Shown here one piece after another: positions 10,501 through 17,328 of a DNA stretch of 64,000 nucleotides. This stretch comes from Halalkalibaculum roseum (GTDB lineage: Bacteria; Bacteroidota; Rhodothermia; Balneolales; Balneolaceae), in contig NZ_JAALLT010000002.1 of NCBI RefSeq assembly GCF_011059145.1, forward strand, positions 682,001 to 746,000, written 5' to 3'. The notes beneath the pieces are model-generated. The model saw nothing but the letters and a program-made list of their open reading frames with translations, made no database searches and was not told the origin of the DNA. Both the position numbers and the translations under genes were made by a program. How positions within the stretch are numbered: position 1 is the stretch's first letter; the number at the start of each line of letters is the position of its first letter.

Positions 10501-10783
10501 CGGGACTGAATCGGGGCTGTATTTCATAAGCCATCCCGCTTCTCAGAACCTTTGCCTTTCCGCCTTGTGCCGGCATGATGAAAATATCACCCAACATATC
10601 AAACACGATTTTACTACCATCGGGACTTACATCAATATTCATCCAGGTACCCTCGTCGGTTTTGAGGCCGAACTCTTTATAGGGTCCGCCCGGATCGCTT
10701 ACGTCCCACTTTTCATCGCTCTCTTGTGCTTGGACATTGATAGATATAGCTAGGAGAAGTAATACCGATATTAACTTATTCAT
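7508..10783 (-). CDS. secreted amidohydrolase with N-terminal TolB-like beta-propeller
   Basis: A 1091-residue periplasmic protein with a signal peptide (MNKLISVLLLLAISINVQAQ). Residues about 50-640 are TolB/WD40-like propeller blades with repeated 'SPDG' turns. Residues about 680-1050 form an amidohydrolase barrel with the HxH metal motif IDVHAHIGNF, further His residues in FDGHTGIEHN, the family-typical LGAHGQLQGLGAHWELWM, and the C-terminal LADLIVLDGNPLENI. Such enzymes are predicted metal-dependent hydrolases of cyclic amides or peptides; the substrate is unknown. The protein ends in an unusual His/Cys-rich tail. It is transcribed divergently from the alpha/beta hydrolase gene. Confidence 0.93.
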   Translation of the reverse strand: MNKLISVLLLLAISINVQAQESDEKWDVSDPGGPYKEFGLKTDEGTWMNIDVSPDGSKIVFDMLGDIFIMPAQGGKAKVLRSGMAYEIQPRFSPDGNSILFTSDAGGGDNIWVMNSDGSDARQITKEDFRLLNNAFWSPDGNYFVAKKHFSSTRSLGSGELWLYHKSGGSGIQLVEKPNEQQDLGQPFISPDGRYVYYSQAVYPGGYFQYNKDPNSQIYAINRYDRETGKIERVTGGPGGAISPTISPDGTRMAFIRRVRTKSVLYVRNLDTGIEKPVFENLSKDQQEAWAIFGPYVNIDWMPGNQHLVFWSNGKINKLNIETQETEYIPFEVEVTHKLAAAANFKQDPAPDTFTARAIRHAVTAPGGDYMVFNAVGYLWKKELPNGAPVRLTKGEAYEYEPSFSHDGNKLVYVTWSDLEKGTIKVLDMNSANSAPKTVTTEKAIYRDPSFSPDGNTILFRKEDGNNHQGHVYTTEPGIYSMPAAGGVAKQIIEEGTNPIFNAEGNRIYFLGGSYLDNAFKSVDLSGNNERTHFTSKYGNNYVVSPDNKWVAFNELFKVYLAPMPEAGTAIALSADTKAIPVTHVAKDAGINLHWLDDGNSLGWTLGDRYYTVKLNEAFDFLDGQSEKELPIPTREGIEIGLELKQDKPNSTIALKGGHIITMNDQREVIEDGLILVRENRISFVGDMDESQIPPEATVIDLDGKTIMPGIIDVHAHIGNFREGLDPQQQWEYFANLAYGVTTAHDPSSNTEMVFSQAEKIKAGNTVGPRLFSTGRILYGADADFKAVINDYEDALSAIRRTKAFGAFSVKSYNQPRRNQRQQVMKAAKELEVLVMPEGGSTYTHNMSMIFDGHTGIEHNIPIFPVYNDVKTLWSNSSTGYTPTLVVNYGSVSGEYYWYQNTKVWEKEHLLKYTPRSVIDPRSRHRTMIPQEEYEIGHISSASMAKDLLREGVNVNLGAHGQLQGLGAHWELWMFEQGGMTEMEALQVATINGAKYLGLDHELGSIETGKLADLIVLDGNPLENIRETENVIHTMVNGRFYNTATMNEMASREKERLPFWWELEGYSGQFDWHAQSDAHGHVQCSCGIHIE

Positions 10784-10872
10784 AAGGAAGATTAGTTAAA
10801 TTGTTGATCGATCAGGCTAATCAGATAAACCATTGGGCAAAGATCGGCGAATGTTAAGGTTTTGTATACTTA

Positions 10873-10902
10873 TTTGCGATTATTATCAAAAATAATACTT
10901 TG
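10873..10902 (+). promoter_or_regulatory. candidate promoter for the alpha/beta hydrolase
   Basis: TTTG (10873-10876) is followed after 19 bases by TACTTTG (10896-10902), close to the Bacteroidota -33 TTTG / -7 TAnnTTTG pattern but one base short in the -7 element. It lies about 60 bases before the start codon. Confidence 0.3.
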
Positions 10903-10962
10903 TGTTGTTGAAACTTTCCTTGTTCTTAAGGCGTTTAACACCCATATAATCAAATTACTAGA

Positions 10963-11742
10963 ATGTTACACTATCAAACATATTATTTAGGTCCTGAGAA
11001 GGACTGGGTGGTTTTTGTTCACGGAGCAGGCGGGAGTTCTTCTATTTGGTTCAAGCAGATTAAAGCCTATAAAAAGCACTTCAATGTATTGCTTGTGGAC
11101 CTCAGGGGTCATGGTAAGTCAAAAGACCTCATGCAGAAATATTATGAGGATCAATATACTTTTCAGCTAATCAGCAAAGACATTCTCAATGTACTTGATG
11201 AGGTTGGAATAGAAAAAGCACACTTCGTGGGAGTTTCCCTGGGTACCATCATAATTCGCACCATCGGTGAGATCGACCCCGACCGTGTAGAGTCAATGGT
11301 CATGAGCGGTGCCGTAATGCGCCTTAATATCCGATCGCGATTCCTGGTCTGGGTCGGACACCTATTCAAAAAGGTTGTACCATTTATGTGGCTCTACAAA
11401 TTATTTGCCTGGATTATTTTACCAAGAAAACGTCATTCAGAATCAAGACTGCTGTTCATCCGTGAGGCCAAAAAGCTTTATCAAAAAGAATTTCTAAAAT
11501 GGTTCAATATGACGAAAGATATCAACCCCCTATTGCGCTATTTCAGGGAAAAGGAACTTCCTATACCTACCCTATATGTCATGGGCTCTGAAGATTACCT
11601 GTTTCTGCCACCTGTCAGAAAGATTGTATCGGATCACAAGCAATCCGTTTTGCAAGTGATTGAAGAGTGTGGTCATGTATGTAATGTCGAACAACCCAAT
11701 GTGTTTAACCGTCTCTCCATCCAATTTTTGAAGAACCAGTAG
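10963..11742 (+). CDS. alpha/beta hydrolase
   Basis: A cytoplasmic 259-residue alpha/beta-hydrolase-fold enzyme. The oxyanion-hole HGAGGS is at residues 20-25, the nucleophile elbow GVSLG has Ser92, the likely acid is Asp211 in MGSEDYLF, and the catalytic His238 is in EECGHVCN. DLRGHGKS (46-53) is the usual strand-4 turn. A cap of about 60 residues (about 125-190) is rich in Trp, Phe and basic residues (FVLWVGHLFKKV-like), suggesting a hydrophobic substrate such as a lipid ester. No signal peptide is seen. The gene stands alone, divergent from the amidohydrolase and about 165 bases before tdk. The substrate is unknown. Confidence 0.92.
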   Translation: MLHYQTYYLGPEKDWVVFVHGAGGSSSIWFKQIKAYKKHFNVLLVDLRGHGKSKDLMQKYYEDQYTFQLISKDILNVLDEVGIEKAHFVGVSLGTIIIRTIGEIDPDRVESMVMSGAVMRLNIRSRFLVWVGHLFKKVVPFMWLYKLFAWIILPRKRHSESRLLFIREAKKLYQKEFLKWFNMTKDINPLLRYFREKELPIPTLYVMGSEDYLFLPPVRKIVSDHKQSVLQVIEECGHVCNVEQPNVFNRLSIQFLKNQ

Positions 11743-11906
11743 CTTTCTCTGGTTATTTACGATACCCTCCTCCAGTAACAGTAAACATGATGAAGTCCTA
11801 GCTTTCTATTTCTGATTAAATAGAATTCTTCTTTTCATTTTAAATACCACACAGATATATTCACTGTTTTATAAATAACTGTTATAAATATTTCTACTAA
11901 ACACAT

Positions 11907-12551
11907 ATGCTCAATGAACCCTCATTTGTACCTCAGCAAACCGGTTGGATTGAGGTAGTCTGCGGCGGTATGTTTAGCGGCAAGACCGAAGAGTTGATTC
12001 GCAGGGCCAGAAGATCGCACATTGCGGGACAAAAAGTCATTATTGTAAAACCCGCGATTGATAATCGATACAGCGAGGATGAGATTGTATCTCACAATGA
12101 AAATGCCCTTCCCAGCATTGTGGTGGATACAGCAGATCAAATTATTTTACTGACCTCCGGAGCTAAAGTCGTTTGTATTGATGAAGCTCAATTTTTTGAT
12201 GAGCGTGTGGTCGACGTAGCTAATACATTAGCCAATGACGGTAAGAGAGTTATATGTGCAGGTCTGGATATGGATTTTGAGGGACGCCCATTTGAACCAA
12301 TGCCTAAATTATTGGCAATAGCGGAATATGTTACTAAGCTACATGCCATTTGCGCCGAGAGCGGTATGATGGCCCATTATTCCCAAAGAGTTATTGAAAG
12401 CACTGACAGGGTATTGGTCGGTGAAAATGAGGCCTATGAGCCCCGGGCACGGCATTGCTTCCGCCCACCTGTTGATAAGCGAAGAGGAAAACCTATTGAA
12501 CAATTTCATCATCCCAAACTGGAAGAAGAATCTAAAGATACAGAGCTTTAA
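11907..12551 (+). CDS. tdk: thymidine kinase (type II) with degraded zinc site
   Basis: Phosphorylates thymidine to dTMP in the salvage pathway. The P-loop GGMFSGKT is at residues 20-27, DEAQFF with catalytic Glu93 follows, and the lasso/zinc region lies near the C-terminus. The two usual Cys-x2-Cys pairs are half lost: the first reads C149-A-E-S152 and the second A181-R-H-C184. The VLVGENEAYEPR substrate loop is intact, so the enzyme is probably active with altered or no zinc binding. The 214-aa length is normal. The TAA stop overlaps the ATG of the nucleoside transporter (TAATG), indicating translational coupling. Confidence 0.95.
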   Translation: MLNEPSFVPQQTGWIEVVCGGMFSGKTEELIRRARRSHIAGQKVIIVKPAIDNRYSEDEIVSHNENALPSIVVDTADQIILLTSGAKVVCIDEAQFFDERVVDVANTLANDGKRVICAGLDMDFEGRPFEPMPKLLAIAEYVTKLHAICAESGMMAHYSQRVIESTDRVLVGENEAYEPRARHCFRPPVDKRRGKPIEQFHHPKLEEESKDTEL

Positions 12552-13882
12552 TGGATATTATCCGCGGTTTAATTGGCATGGCAGCCATCATTGGGATAGC
12601 CTATGCCTTCAGTACAAATAAGAAGCGTATTAACTGGAGAATGGTGGCTACCGGACTGGGTATACAGTTTATACTTGCCGTTTTTATTCTTAAAGGAAGG
12701 GATATGGCTGAGTACTGGACTCCCCTCGGCTGGCCAAAAGCTTTTTTCAGTTGGGTATCCTCCTTTTTTGTCATTGTATTGGATTTTACAACCCAGGGAG
12801 CCGAATTTATCTTCGGCGACCTTGCAAAGAGTCCCGGTATGGAAGGTAGTATGGGGAACTTTTTTGCTTTCCAGGTACTGCCTACCATTGTCTTTTTTGC
12901 CTCACTTACCGCTATCCTCTACCATTATGGCATCCTTCAGCGAGTGGTTGAGTATATGGCCAAAGGGATGCAGAAACTTATGGGAACATCGGGTGCTGAA
13001 TCCCTTTCTGTTATTTCAAATATTTTTGTCGGACAGACTGAAGCTCCGCTAGTAGTGGAACCCTACATTAAAAAGATGACCAGATCTGAGTTAATGGCTG
13101 TGATGACCGGCGGCATGGCTACCATAGCAGGCGGTGTTATGGCAGCATATGTGCAGATGTTGGGCAATGCTTATGCCCAGGCAAATGATGTAGCCCTGGA
13201 TGTGGGTAGGTTATTGTTTGCCGAACAGCTTCTGGGAGCTAGTCTCATGGCGGCACCGGCAGCCTTGGTTATTGCCAAGATGTTTTTCCCGGAAATCGGT
13301 GAACCGGCTACTAAAGGCAATGTAAATATTGAAATTGAAAAAACGGATGCAAACGGTATTGATGCTGCAGCGAGCGGTGCCGGTACCGGATTAAAATTGG
13401 CAGCAAATGTCGGTGCTATGTTATTGGCATTCATTGCATTACTTGCCATGGGAAATTACTTTTTTCAATGGTTTGGCGGAATTACCGGAATCAATACCCT
13501 CATACCTGGAGGCGACCTGAGGATAGAAACTATTCTGGGTTGGATACTAGCCCCCATTGCCTATATAGTAGGAGTACCTTGGGCGGATGCAACAAGTATG
13601 GGCTCTCTCTTAGGTACCAAGGTGGTGTTAAATGAATTTGTGGCATATCTGCAGCTCTCGGATATGGTGAGCAGTAATATCATCTCACAGAAAACGATAA
13701 CCATGGCCACTTTTGCCCTTTGTGGTTTTGCTAATTTTTCCTCTATAGCAATTCAGATCGGCGGTATTGGGGGATTGGCACCAAGTCGCAAGTCAGACCT
13801 AGCCCAATTGGGACTCAAAGCAGTCATTGCCGGAACCATGGCTAACTTGATGACTGCTACTATTGCAGGCATGTTATTCTAA
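12551..13882 (+). CDS. nupC: concentrative nucleoside transporter (NupC/CNT family)
   Basis: Inner-membrane cation-coupled nucleoside importer of 443 aa. Typical CNT features are the N-terminal helices (LIGMAAIIGIAYAFSTNKKRINW), GTSGAESLSVISNIFVGQTEAPLVVEPYI (the QTEAP substrate/sodium motif), MTRSELMAVMTGGMATIAGGVMAAYV, and the C-terminal FALCGFANFSSIAIQIGGIGGLAPSRK. It is overlapped by tdk, so import of thymidine and its phosphorylation are expressed together. A Lys/Asp/Glu-rich loop near residues 255-275 separates the two membrane halves. Confidence 0.95.
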   Translation: MDIIRGLIGMAAIIGIAYAFSTNKKRINWRMVATGLGIQFILAVFILKGRDMAEYWTPLGWPKAFFSWVSSFFVIVLDFTTQGAEFIFGDLAKSPGMEGSMGNFFAFQVLPTIVFFASLTAILYHYGILQRVVEYMAKGMQKLMGTSGAESLSVISNIFVGQTEAPLVVEPYIKKMTRSELMAVMTGGMATIAGGVMAAYVQMLGNAYAQANDVALDVGRLLFAEQLLGASLMAAPAALVIAKMFFPEIGEPATKGNVNIEIEKTDANGIDAAASGAGTGLKLAANVGAMLLAFIALLAMGNYFFQWFGGITGINTLIPGGDLRIETILGWILAPIAYIVGVPWADATSMGSLLGTKVVLNEFVAYLQLSDMVSSNIISQKTITMATFALCGFANFSSIAIQIGGIGGLAPSRKSDLAQLGLKAVIAGTMANLMTATIAGMLF

Positions 13883-13998
13883 TTGTCGGCTGTTACGATC
13901 ATTACGAGTAAATTTCTTACTTTAAGCAGTATTTAAATTTCCATTCGTAATTAAAATCTACATCCGGTGTTATTTTTCAGTCCGATTGTCGCTTATTC

Positions 13999-14934
13999 AT
14001 GAACAACTCAAATGCAACATATTCTAACCTATTCATTGTCGTCTTGCTTGCAATATTTTTATTCTCTGCTTGCACGTCACCGCAAGACGGCGAAGAAATC
14101 AAAAGACTGGCCAGGGTTGGCAATGAGTACTTGACACTTGAGCATGCCAGAACCCAAATACCTGATTTTATGCTTCAGCAAGACAGCATCGGAGCATTAC
14201 AGACGTATCGTGAAAGATGGATAGAGAATCGCCTGATGCTGCAGGAGGCAGAACGACTGCAACTGAGACAGGACGATGAGGTTCAGGCAAAAATACAGCA
14301 TGCTCAGCAGGAAGTATTAACGCAGGCACTGAAAGATGCCGTAATCAGTGATTACGAAGAAGAACTGGTAGTAACCGATGAAGAAGCTCGAAATTACTAC
14401 CAGGCTCACAAAGATCAATTTGTATTAAATGAACGTTTCGTACAGTTCCGCCACCTTATTGCCGAAGATATTGAATCGGCTCGAGCTGCCAAACGAGAGC
14501 TCATGCAGGCTGTTCCATGGCCTGAAGTGGCCAGGAAATATTCGATCAATGCAGAAGCAAAAATTACGGAATCGGAACAATTTTGGCCGATCTCCATGGC
14601 CGCTTCAGATATCGAGATTATGAATCGTTATTTAAATATTATCGGACAAAGTGAAATATCACCGATTCAAAGAGTGAACGGCAATTATCATTTTGTTCAG
14701 CTCATGGAGTCAAGAGCAGAAGGAGAACATCCTGACCTGGATTGGCTGATGGAACAAATTAAAGATTGGTTACTGTTGGATAAACGACGGAGACATTTCA
14801 GTTCATACGTAAAGAATCTTTATCTTAAAGCCCAATCGAATAATGAAGTGGATACCTTCAACGTTCTTCAAACAAATTATAATACACAACCCAACCGTAC
14901 TGATACCCTTCAAAACACCGAAACTAATGAATAA
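13999..14934 (+). CDS. SurA/PpiC-like periplasmic chaperone lipoprotein
   Basis: A 311-residue predicted lipoprotein with the lipobox LFSAC (Cys25). After the signal there is a SurA_N-like helical region (LARVGNEYLTLEHARTQIPD, WIENRLMLQEAERLQL) and a segment resembling a parvulin domain (FVLNERFVQFRHLIAEDIESARAAKRELM) with poorly kept catalytic features, so it may act as a chaperone without isomerase activity. It overlaps the following surA-like gene by 8 bases. The pair looks like a duplicated SurA system with one lipid-anchored and one soluble member, handling outer-membrane protein transit. The lipid anchor is inferred from the lipobox. Confidence 0.85.
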   Translation: MNNSNATYSNLFIVVLLAIFLFSACTSPQDGEEIKRLARVGNEYLTLEHARTQIPDFMLQQDSIGALQTYRERWIENRLMLQEAERLQLRQDDEVQAKIQHAQQEVLTQALKDAVISDYEEELVVTDEEARNYYQAHKDQFVLNERFVQFRHLIAEDIESARAAKRELMQAVPWPEVARKYSINAEAKITESEQFWPISMAASDIEIMNRYLNIIGQSEISPIQRVNGNYHFVQLMESRAEGEHPDLDWLMEQIKDWLLLDKRRRHFSSYVKNLYLKAQSNNEVDTFNVLQTNYNTQPNRTDTLQNTETNE

Positions 14935-16309
14935 GATTTACAGCCTATCATTTTTGCTGATTCTTTTACTTATAAGTTCAACTCCATTGCTCGCACAAAT
15001 TCAATCGAGCGGTGAAACCTTAGATCAAATTGTTGCAGTAGTTAATGATCATGTAATACTGAAATCCGATGTCGACCAGCAAGTAACAGACTACATGATG
15101 CAGATGAGACAACAGAATAACCAGGCCCCTACTTTTAATGAAGGTATGTGGTACTCGGTCTTAAAACAGATGGTGGAGCGATACGTGTTGCTGGACAAAG
15201 CCAAAGAAGATTCGGTAATAGTGACCGATGAGCAGGTAAACCAAGCCATTGACAACAGAATCAACCAGTATGTAAGTCAAGTTGGTTCTGAGGCAGCCCT
15301 TGAACGCGAACTTGGGAAAAGCATAGTTCAGCTGCGAGCTGAATTGCGTGAAGATTACCGTACCGAGATGATTGTAAGCGAATACCGGAGAAATAGAATA
15401 GGCAATATAGACATAACACGTCCGGAGGTGAGAGAGTATTTTGAAAGAATACCACGCGACTCTCTCCCAACTATACCTGAGCGAGTAGCAGTTTCACAGA
15501 TTGTAGCGACCCCTCCTCCCCTCGAGAACGCTCGCGAGGAAGCGCTGAATCTTGCAAGACAACTCAGAGACTCCCTGCTAAATCACGGTAAAACGCTTGA
15601 AGAACTTGCGCGCAGGCACAGTGACGGACCTTCTGCCCCCTCAGGAGGCAGGTTAGGGATGATTCCCATTAACGATTTGGTTCCCGAGTATTCAGCTGCT
15701 GCTTCTGCCCTTCAGCCGGGCGAAATCTCAAAAGTAGTTGAAACCTCTTTTGGTTTTCATGTAATACGATTGAACGAACGAAGGGGTGACCAAATTGATA
15801 CCAACCATATTCTGATAAGCATAGATGAGGAGAGTTATGATGATCAGGCAGCCATCAGCAAACTTGAACAGTATCGTGACAGCGTACTGACAAACAATGA
15901 AGTGACCTTTGCCGAACTGGCCAGAAAACATTCCGAAGATCCAAATACAGCACCTCAAGGAGGAAGAATATTAAATCCACAGACCGGAGAGCGTCTGATT
16001 GCGCTAAGTCAACTTGATCCTGCCCTTTACCGTATTGTATTACTGCTTGAGGAGGAAGGTGATATCTCAGAACCAAAACAGTTCAATATTGGCAGCCAGA
16101 ACAATTCCAAGAAAGCCTACCGTATTGTACGTCTTGATAGAAGCGTTCCTGAACATATTGCCAATCTGGACCAGGATTATGAGCGTATAAAAGAAGTGGC
16201 TTTACAGCAGAAACAGTATCGCATTCTGGCGGAGTGGATAAGTAACCTTAAGGATCAGGTCTATATTGAATATAAAATTCCTATCCCTCAAAATGTAGAA
16301 CAATCATAA
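14927..16309 (+). CDS. surA: SurA-like periplasmic peptidyl-prolyl isomerase
   Basis: Periplasmic chaperone/isomerase for outer-membrane proteins, 460 aa from this start. A signal peptide (MNKIYSLSFLLILLLISSTPLLAQ) is followed by the SurA N domain (GETLDQIVAVVNDHVILKSDV). Two parvulin domains follow, at about 170-270 (RVAVSQIVATPP, LARRHSDGPSAPSGGRLG, SFGFHVIRL) and about 275-390 (THILISID-type strand, LARKHSEDPNTAPQGG). A start 28 codons upstream is open but would add a non-signal extension inside the previous gene, so the ATG before NKIYSL is preferred. It overlaps the preceding lipoprotein gene by 8 bases, and moxR follows after 11 bases. Confidence 0.93.
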   Translation: MNKIYSLSFLLILLLISSTPLLAQIQSSGETLDQIVAVVNDHVILKSDVDQQVTDYMMQMRQQNNQAPTFNEGMWYSVLKQMVERYVLLDKAKEDSVIVTDEQVNQAIDNRINQYVSQVGSEAALERELGKSIVQLRAELREDYRTEMIVSEYRRNRIGNIDITRPEVREYFERIPRDSLPTIPERVAVSQIVATPPPLENAREEALNLARQLRDSLLNHGKTLEELARRHSDGPSAPSGGRLGMIPINDLVPEYSAAASALQPGEISKVVETSFGFHVIRLNERRGDQIDTNHILISIDEESYDDQAAISKLEQYRDSVLTNNEVTFAELARKHSEDPNTAPQGGRILNPQTGERLIALSQLDPALYRIVLLLEEEGDISEPKQFNIGSQNNSKKAYRIVRLDRSVPEHIANLDQDYERIKEVALQQKQYRILAEWISNLKDQVYIEYKIPIPQNVEQS

Positions 16310-16320
16310 CAGTGTAAAAT

Positions 16321-17316
16321 ATGAGCACCATACCTCAAGAACCTGTAGAGGCAGTTGACTTCTTTCAGGATTCGGTAAACAATATCAAAGGTGAAATTTC
16401 CAAAATGGTTGTTGGTCAAAAACAGATCATTGACCGCCTTCTCATCAGTTTGTTCTCACGCGGACATTGTGTGCTCATCGGTGTTCCGGGCCTGGCAAAA
16501 ACCTTGCTTATAAGAACCGTAGCTCAAACTCTCAATCTGAGTTTCAGTCGCATCCAGTTCACTCCTGATTTGATGCCCGGTGATATTACGGGTACTGAAA
16601 TAATTGAGGATGACCACCAAACGGGTAAGAAGGCGTTTAAATTTGTCAAGGGGCCTGTATTTGCCAATATCATATTGGCGGATGAAATAAATCGTACACC
16701 ACCAAAGACACAGGCAGCGCTACTTGAAGCCATGCAGGAATATCATGTCACTGCTGCCGGGAACCAATACGATCTCGACTTACCCTTTTTTGTACTAGCC
16801 ACTCAGAACCCAATTGAACAGGAAGGAACCTATCCCCTCCCGGAAGCACAGCTCGACCGATTCATGTTCAATCTCTGGCTCGACTACCCTAGCCTTGAAG
16901 AAGAGATGGATATTGTGAGCCAGACTACTTCCAGACAAAAAGTAAATGTCGAGGCGGTTCTTGATGCCAAGCAGATTTTGGAACTGCAGGAACTTGTCCG
17001 CGAGGTTCCGGTTCCTGAAAATGTACTAAACTATGCGGTTAAATTGGTGGGCATGACACGTCCCAAATCTGACATTGCACCTGATTTCATAAACAAATAT
17101 ATGAGTTGGGGAGCCGGACCGCGAGCATCCCAATTTCTGATATTGGGTGGGAAAGCACGGGCACTTATGAATGGCAGGTATAATGTGACCCAGGATGATA
17201 TTAAAGAGTTGGCGAAACCCGTGTTACGGCATCGGTTGGTGAACAATTATGCAGCAGAGGCTGAAGGGTTGACGGCTGACAAGCTAATTGAAATGCTTAT
17301 AGATCATAACAAATAG
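16321..17316 (+). CDS. MoxR family AAA+ ATPase
   Basis: A 331-residue AAA+ ATPase of the MoxR group, thought to remodel or load cofactors onto VWA-domain partners. Walker A GVPGLAKT is at residues 54-61, Walker B IILADE at 117-122 followed by INRTPPKTQAALLEAMQE, the sensor/arginine region is TQNPIEQEGTYPLPEAQLDRF, and a C-terminal lid domain follows. It sits 11 bases behind surA and 12 bases before a membrane VWA protein, so all four genes (13999-19458) look like one operon. The DUF58 gene that commonly follows moxR is absent here. Confidence 0.95.
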   Translation: MSTIPQEPVEAVDFFQDSVNNIKGEISKMVVGQKQIIDRLLISLFSRGHCVLIGVPGLAKTLLIRTVAQTLNLSFSRIQFTPDLMPGDITGTEIIEDDHQTGKKAFKFVKGPVFANIILADEINRTPPKTQAALLEAMQEYHVTAAGNQYDLDLPFFVLATQNPIEQEGTYPLPEAQLDRFMFNLWLDYPSLEEEMDIVSQTTSRQKVNVEAVLDAKQILELQELVREVPVPENVLNYAVKLVGMTRPKSDIAPDFINKYMSWGAGPRASQFLILGGKARALMNGRYNVTQDDIKELAKPVLRHRLVNNYAAEAEGLTADKLIEMLIDHNK

Positions 17317-17328
17317 ATAAGTTTTGCT

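Noticed and set aside
10820-10832. TGATCGATCA palindrome between the amidohydrolase and the alpha/beta hydrolase
   Set aside because: A ten-base self-complementary site such as this is common by chance, and it is not at a clear promoter position.
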